Shown piece by piece: positions 54,018 to 62,336 of a DNA stretch of 64,000 nt. The position numbers and the translations under genes were made by a program. Origin of the DNA: Geomonas edaphica (GTDB lineage: Bacteria; Desulfobacterota; Desulfuromonadia; Geobacterales; Geobacteraceae). Where the stretch lies: assembly GCF_004917075.1 (NCBI RefSeq), contig NZ_SSYB01000005.1, forward strand, positions 186,001 to 250,000, in the 5' to 3' direction. The number at the start of each line of letters is the position of its first letter. The first letter of the stretch is position 1. Below the pieces are notes generated by a model, which saw only the letters and a program-made list of their open reading frames with translations, ran no database searches and had not been told where the DNA came from.

Positions 54018-57000
54018 TCACCGTGCGATGGCGCTGAACTCGACGCGGCTGCGACCGGCGGTTTCCTTTTCGGGCGCCTTGTAGATGTCGCCGCTTCCCT
54101 GGAAGAGTTTTTCCGCCGGTAACCCTCCCTGGGTCGCCAGATAATTGATGACGGTTGCCGCGCGCTCCCGCGCGAGCGCCTGCAGCTCGTTCTCGCCGAC
54201 CACTGTGTTGGCGATGATCAGCTTCTTCATCTCGTTGTCCGGCAGGTCCTTCACCATGCCGAGGGCGTTACGCGGTTTCGGGAACTTCTCCTTCTTGTAG
54301 ACTCCCTTCAGGAATTTGCTGTACTCCTCCGGCGTCACCTGCACCGTCTCGCTGTTTTCCCCTTCTTTAACCTGCTGTTCCTTCACCAGGAAGAGGAACT
54401 TCTCGTTGCGCACCTTGCGCGCCAGGAGTTCCTGCCGGTATCCCTCCGGGTCCCTCCCCTTGTCGACGAACCCTTTTATCTCCAGCTTGAGTCCGGGGCG
54501 GTCGGCGACCACCTTGGCCAGCTGCGTCAGTTTCTTCGCCTCGTTCGCTGAGAGTACGCTTGAGCCCGCCTCGAAGCTCACCATGCTGAAATCCTGCCCG
54601 CCGCCGCCAATCGAAGAGAGCAGGGCGAATGGGGAGGTGGCCGCCTTCACTAGCAGGTTCTTCAGCACCTGGCCGATGAGACGCCAGACGCTGAACTGGG
54701 GATCGTCGGTCCGCCCGGTGACCGGGAGGTCCAGGTGGATCTCGCCGTTACGGTCCTTTAAAAGCGCGATGGCAAGCCTTACCGGCAGGCTGGTCGCCTG
54801 GTTGCTGTCCACCTTCTTCCCGAAGGTGAACTGGTCGATGAAGACCTTGTTCTCGGAGGTGAGCTGCTTTTTCTCGATGAGGTACTTGAGATCGAGAAAA
54901 AGCTTTCCCTTGTCGATGGCGTAGCCCAGGTAGGTGCCGGAGTAGGGGGTGACCGGGGCCAGCTCGATGTCGCGGAAGGAGATCTTCAGGTCGACGAAGA
55001 GGTCGTCCCGCAGCGGGTTGAGCCTCCCGGAGATCTGCATGGGCGAATGGTTTTCCAGGTTGCCGCGCAGGTCGACGTCGGCGAACTTGGATGCCTCCGA
55101 GGTGAGCCCGCTCACCCTCCCCCCCAGGTTGTAGAAGGTGCTGTTGAAGGTCTGGGGGAGGTGGTTGTCCGTGAAGGCGAGCGTGCCGTTTTGAATCGTC
55201 ACGCTCCCGACCGAGATCTGGCGCTGACTCGCGGGGGGCGCTGCAACGGCGCCGGGTGCGGCCACCGGTAGTGCAGACGGAACCGCCTGCGCCGCGGGTG
55301 CTGCCTGAGCTGCCGGCTGCGCTTCCGGCTCCTTCCTGACCAGGTCCTGCAGGTTGAGGGTGCCGTCCTTTCTGATGATGATGCGGGAATAGACGTCGTT
55401 CAGCGCGACCTCGCGGATGCTCAGGGTGAATGGGGCGAAGGTTCCCTGGAAGGCGTCAAACTGCAGGCTCTCCCACTTGAGGAGGTCCTGCTCGGTGATG
55501 TCGATGCTGTGGAAGTCGCGCACCCCGGCGTTGCCGCGGAAGCTCCCCACCGCCTTGCCGTCCTTGAGGGCGAGATCGAGGTCGACCGACGTATCGAGGT
55601 TCCCGCCGATGACCGAGAAGTTGAAGCTCTCGGGGAAGTAAGGCTCGAAGTCGCTGATCGGGAGCCTGCTGATGCCGATGCTCCCGCGGTAGCGGAAGGG
55701 AACCGGCATGAGGGTGCCGTTCGTCCTAAGCGTGGCGCCCTTGCCGTAGGTGGTGGAAAAGCGCAAGGGAGACGGCTGGAACTTCGGCCCCTGCAGGTTC
55801 GCGAGGGTCAGGTTCGCGTTGCGCAGCGTGAAGCGGGGCGGCTCCTCGAAGGTCTTGTCGGTGAAGGTGACGTTGAATTTCTCAAGCCTTGTCTGTTTAA
55901 CCACATAGGAAAACGGCCTTCCCTTCGGTTCGGCCTTGGCCTTTTTCGCCTTGGACGCAGGTGCCGTGGCTGCGGCGGATGGCGCCGGGAAGAGCGACAT
56001 TATGGAGAGCTTCCCGTCCGCTTGCTTTGACAGGGAGATGTTTCCCTGCGCCAGGCGGATGTCGCCAATCTCTAGACGGTTCTCCTTCTGGCGGAAGCTT
56101 GTTCCGGATACCTGCAAAAGGGCCAGGTCGAACCCTTCCTTTCCGTAGCGGGCGGCAAGACCGGCGACGGAGAGATCCCCCTTTTTGAGCGATAACCCCT
56201 CCTCGGCCCGGTAGCCGAGTTCCGTGGTCAGGCCGAGCGTCCCCTGAAGCGGCGCGGTGAGGTAGGGGCTGAGGTAAGGCCAGATGCGCTGGATTTTGAG
56301 TCCAGTGAGGGTGACGGACGACGTGACTGCGACGGGGGAAGCGGAGAAGGTCCCCTCGGTTTTCAGCGCGGCTTCTCCGTCCGCTTTGAGGAAGAGTTGG
56401 TACGCGGCCTGGGCCCCCGGAGCGGTGCTGAAGTTTTTGGCGGCGAGGTTTATCTCGGAGATGTTGGCGTTGAAGCCCCCCTTGGGGAGTTCGTCCCGGA
56501 AATGAACCGTCGCGTTGGTCATCGCAAGGGAAGGAAGCACTACCTCGGTTTTTTCGGCAGGTTCGGCCGCTTTCGGTTTGTCTCCTTCCGGCGCGGACGG
56601 AGCGAGCCGGGAGAACATCCATGCCCCTTGGCGGTCCCGCTCGACGAAGAGCTCGAGCCCCTCCGCCGTTATTGCGTCGAAATGGAACTTCTTGGCCAGC
56701 ACCTCGAGGGAGGCGGCTTTCACCTCCAGTGCAGGGACGCGCGCGAGCGGCTTCTTACCCGGGAGGTCGATGCTGACGGCGTCGAGCCTGGTCGTTCCTT
56801 TGAGCAGCAGTTCCGGTTTCTTGTCGGCCGAGATGCGGTAGGCGATGTCGAGGTCGACGGTAAGCTTGCCGGAGGTGAGCTCGGCCGGGGGCTTCACCGG
56901 TGCGTAGGCCAGGTACTGCGGCAGGTCGAGCCGCTTGAGCCCCACGTGAACCGAGGTCTCCAGCGACTTGCTGAGCGGCTTCAGTTTCCCCGCGAAGGAG

Positions 57001-57596
57001 AAGGGGGCGCCGTTCACCTGCGCCGAGATGCGCGGGTCGATGTATTTATCGGCGAGGTAGGGGCTGTTGCTGATGAAGGGGATATCGACGTTCAGCGCCC
57101 GGATCGTATGTTTTCTCCCGCCGCCGACGATGCGGTCGTCGAAGTCGACCGATCCGTTCCTGATGCTGATGTTGTTGAGCGAGAAGCGCAGCGTGCTTCC
57201 CTTTTCCTCTTTCTTCTTCGGCTGCTTTTCCAGGATGTCGGTGAAATTGAAGCGGTTCGGCGCGTTGCGCACCAGGTTCACCGTCGGGGTGTCGAGGGTG
57301 ACCTCGGAGAGGATGAGGGCCCTTCTGAAAATGGATGCCGGCGACAGGGAAGCCTGAAGGCGCCGGAAAGCGATGAAGGGGTGTCCCTCTTTCTCCTCAA
57401 TGGCAAAACCCTCAACCGTAGCAGTCAACGTGAAGGGGTTGAAGCTCACAGATTCGATGCGCGCCTTGCGTCCGGTGCTCTCTTCCAGAGCCTCCACTGC
57501 TTTGATCCTGACAATGGTGGGGAGGATGGCCACGATGAACAGCAGCAGGAAGACAAGGACGGTAGAAGTTATGAGAATATATTTTTTGCGTGACAC
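54018..57596 (-). CDS. Large AsmA/DUF748-like envelope protein
   Basis: 1192 residues. One N-terminal membrane helix (about 7-30) is followed by a very long beta-rich region with DUF748/AsmA-type repeats (VRIKAVEALEESTGRKARIESVSFNPF; TLDTPTVNLVRN). A low-complexity Ala/Pro linker (about 760-790) and an OmpA-like C-terminus (SVLSANEAKKLTQLAKVVADRPGLKLEIKGF) complete it. AsmA-like proteins are thought to form bridge-like lipid conduits across the periplasm; this member's role is inferred only. The start is GTG at 57596 with GAGG nearby. It stands alone. Confidence 0.82.
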   Translation of the reverse strand: MSRKKYILITSTVLVFLLLFIVAILPTIVRIKAVEALEESTGRKARIESVSFNPFTLTATVEGFAIEEKEGHPFIAFRRLQASLSPASIFRRALILSEVTLDTPTVNLVRNAPNRFNFTDILEKQPKKKEEKGSTLRFSLNNISIRNGSVDFDDRIVGGGRKHTIRALNVDIPFISNSPYLADKYIDPRISAQVNGAPFSFAGKLKPLSKSLETSVHVGLKRLDLPQYLAYAPVKPPAELTSGKLTVDLDIAYRISADKKPELLLKGTTRLDAVSIDLPGKKPLARVPALEVKAASLEVLAKKFHFDAITAEGLELFVERDRQGAWMFSRLAPSAPEGDKPKAAEPAEKTEVVLPSLAMTNATVHFRDELPKGGFNANISEINLAAKNFSTAPGAQAAYQLFLKADGEAALKTEGTFSASPVAVTSSVTLTGLKIQRIWPYLSPYLTAPLQGTLGLTTELGYRAEEGLSLKKGDLSVAGLAARYGKEGFDLALLQVSGTSFRQKENRLEIGDIRLAQGNISLSKQADGKLSIMSLFPAPSAAATAPASKAKKAKAEPKGRPFSYVVKQTRLEKFNVTFTDKTFEEPPRFTLRNANLTLANLQGPKFQPSPLRFSTTYGKGATLRTNGTLMPVPFRYRGSIGISRLPISDFEPYFPESFNFSVIGGNLDTSVDLDLALKDGKAVGSFRGNAGVRDFHSIDITEQDLLKWESLQFDAFQGTFAPFTLSIREVALNDVYSRIIIRKDGTLNLQDLVRKEPEAQPAAQAAPAAQAVPSALPVAAPGAVAAPPASQRQISVGSVTIQNGTLAFTDNHLPQTFNSTFYNLGGRVSGLTSEASKFADVDLRGNLENHSPMQISGRLNPLRDDLFVDLKISFRDIELAPVTPYSGTYLGYAIDKGKLFLDLKYLIEKKQLTSENKVFIDQFTFGKKVDSNQATSLPVRLAIALLKDRNGEIHLDLPVTGRTDDPQFSVWRLIGQVLKNLLVKAATSPFALLSSIGGGGQDFSMVSFEAGSSVLSANEAKKLTQLAKVVADRPGLKLEIKGFVDKGRDPEGYRQELLARKVRNEKFLFLVKEQQVKEGENSETVQVTPEEYSKFLKGVYKKEKFPKPRNALGMVKDLPDNEMKKLIIANTVVGENELQALARERAATVINYLATQGGLPAEKLFQGSGDIYKAPEKETAGRSRVEFSAIAR

Positions 57597-57807
57597 AAGA
57601 ACCTCGCTGCAACGCGTGAAGATGGGAACTGACTATAACAAAAGTTAGCACGTTTTGAGTCAAAGCGCACGACTGAGTGGAAAGTAAAAAGAATGAGTAA
57701 GAACTGGGCCCCCGTGAGAGACGGATGCCAGAGATACTTCCAGCGCCCTTTGGCATTGAATGTTGCCGGCGGATGGGGTAGAAAGGAGCTGCCTCAGGGA
57801 GGGGCTC

Positions 57808-58545
57808 ATGCGCTTTTTTACCATCCTTTCGGTTGCCTTTCTTGCCTCGCTGCTGAGCTCGATGAGCGGGGCGGGTTCGGCCATGCTGACCACGCCGGTC
57901 TGGCTCGCGCTCGGATTTCCCCTGCCGGTCGCCATCGCCTCGAACCAGCTAAACGGGGCGGCCTGGACGCCGCTTGCGGCGCGAAACTACCTGAAGGGGC
58001 GCCCGGTGGATTGGGCGCTGCTCCGGGTCATGGTCGTCTGCGGCCTTGCCGGCGCGTGGGTGGGGACCATCATCGTGCGGGGGATCGACGCCGCGCTTTT
58101 GCAGCGGGTCATCGGCAGCATCATCCTCCTGCTCGTCGCTGTGGTGGCATGCAACCCGGCGCTTGGGCGCAGCGAGGGGGAGCCGCTTCTGTCGCGCGGG
58201 GTGACCGGCCTGCTCGCCTTCCCGCTCGGCGTTTACGAGTCCTTCTTCGGTTCGGGGAACGGGCTCTTCACCTCCATGCTGCTTGCCAAGGGGCGCGGCC
58301 AGACCCTGGTCGCCTCGCTTGGCTGTTATTACACCATCGCATTTTTCTGGAACTGCTTCGCCGTCGCCGTCTACAGCGCCGCCGGCTTCGCCGATGCCAG
58401 GCTCATGCTCCCCTCGACGATCGGCTCGGTGTTCGGTGCCTATCTCGGGTCAAGACTTGGGCGGCACAAGGGGCATGACTGGGTGCGGGGGCTTTTCGTG
58501 TTGCTCGGCGGGGTGCTGGGGCTCAAGCTCGCGCTTGGGTGGTAG
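57808..58545 (+). CDS. TauE/SafE-family membrane permease
   Basis: 245 residues with about seven or eight helices. The paired family motifs SSMSGAGSAMLTTPVWLALG and SFFGSGNGLFTSMLL are typical of the TauE/SafE family, which moves sulfite, sulfonates or other organosulfur anions. The substrate cannot be assigned. The ATG at 57808 follows GGGAGG. The GNAT gene begins 27 bp downstream and may be co-transcribed. Confidence 0.87.
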   Translation: MRFFTILSVAFLASLLSSMSGAGSAMLTTPVWLALGFPLPVAIASNQLNGAAWTPLAARNYLKGRPVDWALLRVMVVCGLAGAWVGTIIVRGIDAALLQRVIGSIILLLVAVVACNPALGRSEGEPLLSRGVTGLLAFPLGVYESFFGSGNGLFTSMLLAKGRGQTLVASLGCYYTIAFFWNCFAVAVYSAAGFADARLMLPSTIGSVFGAYLGSRLGRHKGHDWVRGLFVLLGGVLGLKLALGW

Positions 58546-58571
58546 GGGCGCTGCCGCACCGGGGAGGAAGA

Positions 58572-59087
58572 TTGGAAACGGGGAAATTGACGATACGCAA
58601 GGAGCGGCCGGAGGATGTGGCCGCCATCACACGGGTGGTCGAAGCGGCCTTCCACAGCCACCCTTATAGCAACCAGACCGAGCACATCCTCGTGGAGCGG
58701 CTGCGCTCGGCGGGGGCGCTCAGCGTCTCTTTGGTGGCCGTCCTGGACGGCGCGGTGGTCGGGCACATCGCCTTTTCTCCCATCACCATCGACGGCAAGA
58801 CGTGCCGCTGGTTCGGCCTGGCGCCGGTCTCGGTGCAGCCGGATCACCAGGGGGAGGGAATCGGCTCCATGCTGATCCGGGCGGGACTCGCAGAGCTTGA
58901 GCGCCTTGGCTGCGACGGCTGTGTCCTCTTGGGCGAGCCGGCGTACTACGGGCGCTTCGGCTTCAAGGTACGTGACGGACTCACCCTGCCGGGCGTTCCT
59001 CCCGAGTACTTCCTGGCGCTCCCCTTCCGCGCCGAGAACGCGACCGGCGTGGTCGCTTACCACGACGCCTTCGCGGTCTGTGGCTGA
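58572..59087 (+). CDS. GNAT-family N-acetyltransferase
   Basis: 171 residues. The acetyl-CoA loop is VQPDHQGEGIGSMLI and the fold continues to YYGRFGFKV. It matches the YhbS-like group of predicted acetyltransferases. The substrate is unknown. TTG at 58572 is chosen because GGGGAGG lies just upstream and the frame begins KLTIRKERPED shortly after; no ATG is available. It ends eight bases before the convergent kinase gene. Confidence 0.87.
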   Translation: METGKLTIRKERPEDVAAITRVVEAAFHSHPYSNQTEHILVERLRSAGALSVSLVAVLDGAVVGHIAFSPITIDGKTCRWFGLAPVSVQPDHQGEGIGSMLIRAGLAELERLGCDGCVLLGEPAYYGRFGFKVRDGLTLPGVPPEYFLALPFRAENATGVVAYHDAFAVCG

Positions 59088-59095
59088 TTCTGCGG

Positions 59096-61063
59096 CTATT
59101 GTGATACCACTGGGATGCGCACGATGAAGGTGGTCCCGACGCCGGGCTCGCTCTCCACCTCGATCGCGCCATCGTGCTTTTTCACGATGTCGTAGACTAT
59201 GCTGAGCCCGAGGCCGGTGCCGGTGCCGACCGCCTTCGTCGTATAGAAGGGATCGAAGATGCGCTTGATGCGGTCGGCGGGGATGCCGCAGCCGTTGTCG
59301 GAGATCTCGACCCTGATCATGCCTTCCTGCAGGGTGGTGCGCACCGTGATCACGCCGAACTTCTCGATCGCCTGGGCGGCGTTCACCAAAAGGTTCATGA
59401 ATACCTGGTTCAATTGACCCGGGTTGCACAGGGTGCCCGGGATCTCACCCAGCTCCTTCCTCAGTTCCGCCTTGAATTTCAGCTCGTTCCAGACTATGTT
59501 GATGGTGCTCTCCAGCCCCTCGTTCAGGTTCGCCACCTTCATTTCAGATTCGTCCAACCGGGCGAAACCCTTGAGCTCCTGCACGATCCTCTTCACCCGT
59601 CCTGCTCCCTCCTGGCACTCCCCGATCAGGTGTCCCACGTCCTCTATGACATGGTCCACCTTCAAGCCCCGGCGCTGCTGCGCGACCTCCTCGACGACTT
59701 CAGCACCGCCCCCTTCGCGATGCAACTTTCCGATCGCGTCGTCCTGCACCTTTATGAAGCCGGTGAGCCTGTCGGCGTACTTGCCGAGTGTGTTCAGGTT
59801 GCTGATGATGAAGCCCATCGGGTTGTTGATCTCGTGGGCAACGCCTGCGGCCAACTGCCCTATCGATGCCATCTTCTCCTGCTGCAGCATGTGGGCGTGG
59901 GTCTGTTGCAATTCGGCGCTGGCTTGCTCCAGCGCGCTGGTCCGATCCGCCACCCGCTGCTCTAGTTCGGCGTTCAGCGTCCGGATTGCCTCCTCAACCC
60001 GCTTGCGTTCCGATACGTCTTCCACGACGCCGTCGATGTGGCTTATCCCGCCGCCGGGAGAGAAGCTCGCGCGCACGCTGAGCCTCACCCAGCACTTCGA
60101 GCCGTCCTTGCGGTAGAACTCAACCTCGCACCCCTTGACGGTGCGCCCTCGTGCCAGCTCGCAAAGTATCCGTGTGCGCTGCAGCGGGTCGACGTAAAGC
60201 TGGCGGGCGATGTCGGTGATCGACCCGATCACCTCTTGGGGGGCGTGGTAGCCGAGGATCTCGGCCAGGGCGGGGTTGCAGTTCAGGAACCTCCCTTCCA
60301 CGGTGGCCTGGAAGATACCCTCCGTTGCGTTCTCGAAGATGCCGCGGTACTTGGCCTCTGCCAGGCGTTCCTGTTCCAGCGCCCGTGCGGTGTTGGCCAG
60401 AAGGATGTGGTTTTCGATGCTGGAGGAGAGTAGCCCCGCCAGGTTGCCGATGCCAAGCAGCGCCAGCTCGCTGTCGCTGATCCTGCGGCAGAAAGGGAAC
60501 TGCTCCGCGGAGTTGCCCACGGCAAGCAGGGCTACGGGGAGGTCGTGGGACCCCAGGGGGTAGATGAGGTATTCCGTTGCCTGCATCAGCGCAGCAAAGC
60601 GCCGCAGCAGCGGATCATCGCTCTCTTCGAGGCAGATCAGGAAGGGGGCACCTCCGTACAGTGGGGCGAGCAGTGGATCGTTTCTGGGGACGGCGAGCCG
60701 GCTCGCGGCGTCGCTCTCTTCGGCGTGGTAGTAGCCGTCCCACGCGTTGGCGCGATAGCTTGCCTCGTCGGCGTCGAGTCTGCAGAAGACGACCCTCTCG
60801 TACCCCAGGTTGTTGATGATGAAGTCCGCCGCCGTACTGAAGATTTCTGAAAGATCCCGCAGGCCGTTCAGGTTACGGTTGAACTGGTACAGTTCCTGGT
60901 ACTCGCGCAACTGCACGTCGAGCTGCTCCTGGTAGCGGTAGAGTTTCCCCTCCGCCTTCACCAGTTCCTTCACCTGTTGGGCGAGCGTTTCGTTCTCCCG
61001 GCGCAGGAGGGCCGTTTCATCGTCTGGTGGCGCGGCACCGGCTGGCATCTCCTGCCTTTCCAT
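59096..61063 (-). CDS. Cytoplasmic GAF-PAS sensor histidine kinase
   Basis: 655 residues without membrane segments. An N-terminal coiled coil (about 15-70) is followed by a GAF-like domain (about 80-230), a PAS/PAC domain (about 265-385), a coiled coil, HisKA with GVAHEINNPMGFI, and a HATPase with NGCGIPADRIKR and GTGTGLGLSIVYDIVKKH. Its ATG overlaps the stop of the FIST gene (TGATG), implying co-translation. The pair is probably one signalling unit. No response regulator is adjacent. Confidence 0.93.
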   Translation of the reverse strand: MERQEMPAGAAPPDDETALLRRENETLAQQVKELVKAEGKLYRYQEQLDVQLREYQELYQFNRNLNGLRDLSEIFSTAADFIINNLGYERVVFCRLDADEASYRANAWDGYYHAEESDAASRLAVPRNDPLLAPLYGGAPFLICLEESDDPLLRRFAALMQATEYLIYPLGSHDLPVALLAVGNSAEQFPFCRRISDSELALLGIGNLAGLLSSSIENHILLANTARALEQERLAEAKYRGIFENATEGIFQATVEGRFLNCNPALAEILGYHAPQEVIGSITDIARQLYVDPLQRTRILCELARGRTVKGCEVEFYRKDGSKCWVRLSVRASFSPGGGISHIDGVVEDVSERKRVEEAIRTLNAELEQRVADRTSALEQASAELQQTHAHMLQQEKMASIGQLAAGVAHEINNPMGFIISNLNTLGKYADRLTGFIKVQDDAIGKLHREGGGAEVVEEVAQQRRGLKVDHVIEDVGHLIGECQEGAGRVKRIVQELKGFARLDESEMKVANLNEGLESTINIVWNELKFKAELRKELGEIPGTLCNPGQLNQVFMNLLVNAAQAIEKFGVITVRTTLQEGMIRVEISDNGCGIPADRIKRIFDPFYTTKAVGTGTGLGLSIVYDIVKKHDGAIEVESEPGVGTTFIVRIPVVSQ

Positions 61064-62250
61064 CAGTAGACGGCCGCTACCACGGCGGTGAAGTTGTGGA
61101 AGCAGTTGTGGTGGGCGATAGGACCGATCTCGCCGTAGGTGTAAAAACCGATCCATGGGACCTCGTCCGGGAACTCACGCTGCAGCGACGAAAGCAGGGC
61201 GCTTTTCTCGCTTTCGCGGAACACCATCTTGCCGCGGCCCACGCACTCGAAGTGGAGCACAAACTTCGGCACGCTTTCGGGCAGGGTTCTCAGCTCCCTG
61301 GAGATCGCGCCGAGACCGGCGGTGATGAGTTCCTTGTCGCGGCGCATGATCCAGAGCTCGGTTCCGGGGGTGACCTCCGACTGGATAATCACCTCACCTG
61401 CGCCGTCGTTCTTCCCGGGCATGTAGCGGATCACGTACTCCTCGTACCCCTGCCTCATGTGCTCCGGCGTCTTGAAGCCGAGGCAGAGGTTGAGGGACGA
61501 CTTGTTCCACTGCGTCATCCAATCCGGGTCGAGGTATTCCTGGAGCGCCTCCAGGGCAGGCCTGCCGTCGATCTCCTGGATCACGTTCCCGGCGCAGCGC
61601 GTGATGGTGCGCTTGCTCCCGACCGGAACGCAGCCGTGGTTCACCCCCCAGGCGATGCTGGCGGAACCTGACATGAGGACGGCGACCATCCCCCCGGTGA
61701 AGACCTCGTCGTTGTGGTACTGGTAGGTTGCGTGGAGGGCCCAGTTGTCGGCGGCGAGCCCGCCGAAGAACGGGAGCGGTTCCTGCCGCCCCATGGTCCT
61801 TTCGAAAGAAGAGAGAAAGGGGTCGAAGTTGAAGACGAGGCCGTCGGCAAAGAGCAGGCAGGCCCGGGTGTCGGGTGCGGTGAGGGGCTTGAGCGTCACG
61901 GCAAGCTCCTCGCCCGCCGCCTCGGCCCTCCCCTCGATCTCCTTGATGTGGGCGCTATGAAAGCGGATCTCGTCGGAGGCGATGGTCATGACGCTGACGC
62001 CGAAGTTGGACTCGATGCAGGTCCCGTGCGTGATGATCCCCTCGCCGGAGCAACCGCACAAAAGGGCACCGCCGGTCGCCTCCCTGATCGATGCGATAAG
62101 CTGGTGCTGGTCGTAGCCCACGGTGGCGAACACTAGGACGAAGTCGGGCGTCGTCACCTTCGCCTGTTCCAGGGCTTTCCGGGCGGCCTCTTTGCCGGCC
62201 GCCGACGGATTCCTGTTGCTGCTGAATCCTACTCCCGTGCAGGTCCCCAT
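61063..62250 (-). CDS. FIST-domain sensor protein
   Basis: 395 residues with FIST-N (about 25-225; GYDQHQLIASIREATGGALLCGCSGEG) and FIST-C (about 230-385; FECVGRGKMVF, FYTYGEIGPIAHHNCFHNFT). FIST domains are predicted small-ligand sensors, possibly for amino acids, and typically accompany kinases or chemoreceptors. Here the gene is coupled to the kinase that follows. The ATG at 62250 behind GAGGGA is preferred over a GTG five codons upstream. Confidence 0.9.
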   Translation of the reverse strand: MGTCTGVGFSSNRNPSAAGKEAARKALEQAKVTTPDFVLVFATVGYDQHQLIASIREATGGALLCGCSGEGIITHGTCIESNFGVSVMTIASDEIRFHSAHIKEIEGRAEAAGEELAVTLKPLTAPDTRACLLFADGLVFNFDPFLSSFERTMGRQEPLPFFGGLAADNWALHATYQYHNDEVFTGGMVAVLMSGSASIAWGVNHGCVPVGSKRTITRCAGNVIQEIDGRPALEALQEYLDPDWMTQWNKSSLNLCLGFKTPEHMRQGYEEYVIRYMPGKNDGAGEVIIQSEVTPGTELWIMRRDKELITAGLGAISRELRTLPESVPKFVLHFECVGRGKMVFRESEKSALLSSLQREFPDEVPWIGFYTYGEIGPIAHHNCFHNFTAVVAAVY

Positions 62251-62336
62251 ACGCTTTTCCCTCACTCTGCTGCATGCAGTTACCGATGCTATCTCATCGG
62301 CTCATTAAGGTAAAAGCTTTAGGCCAACTCTTTGCC

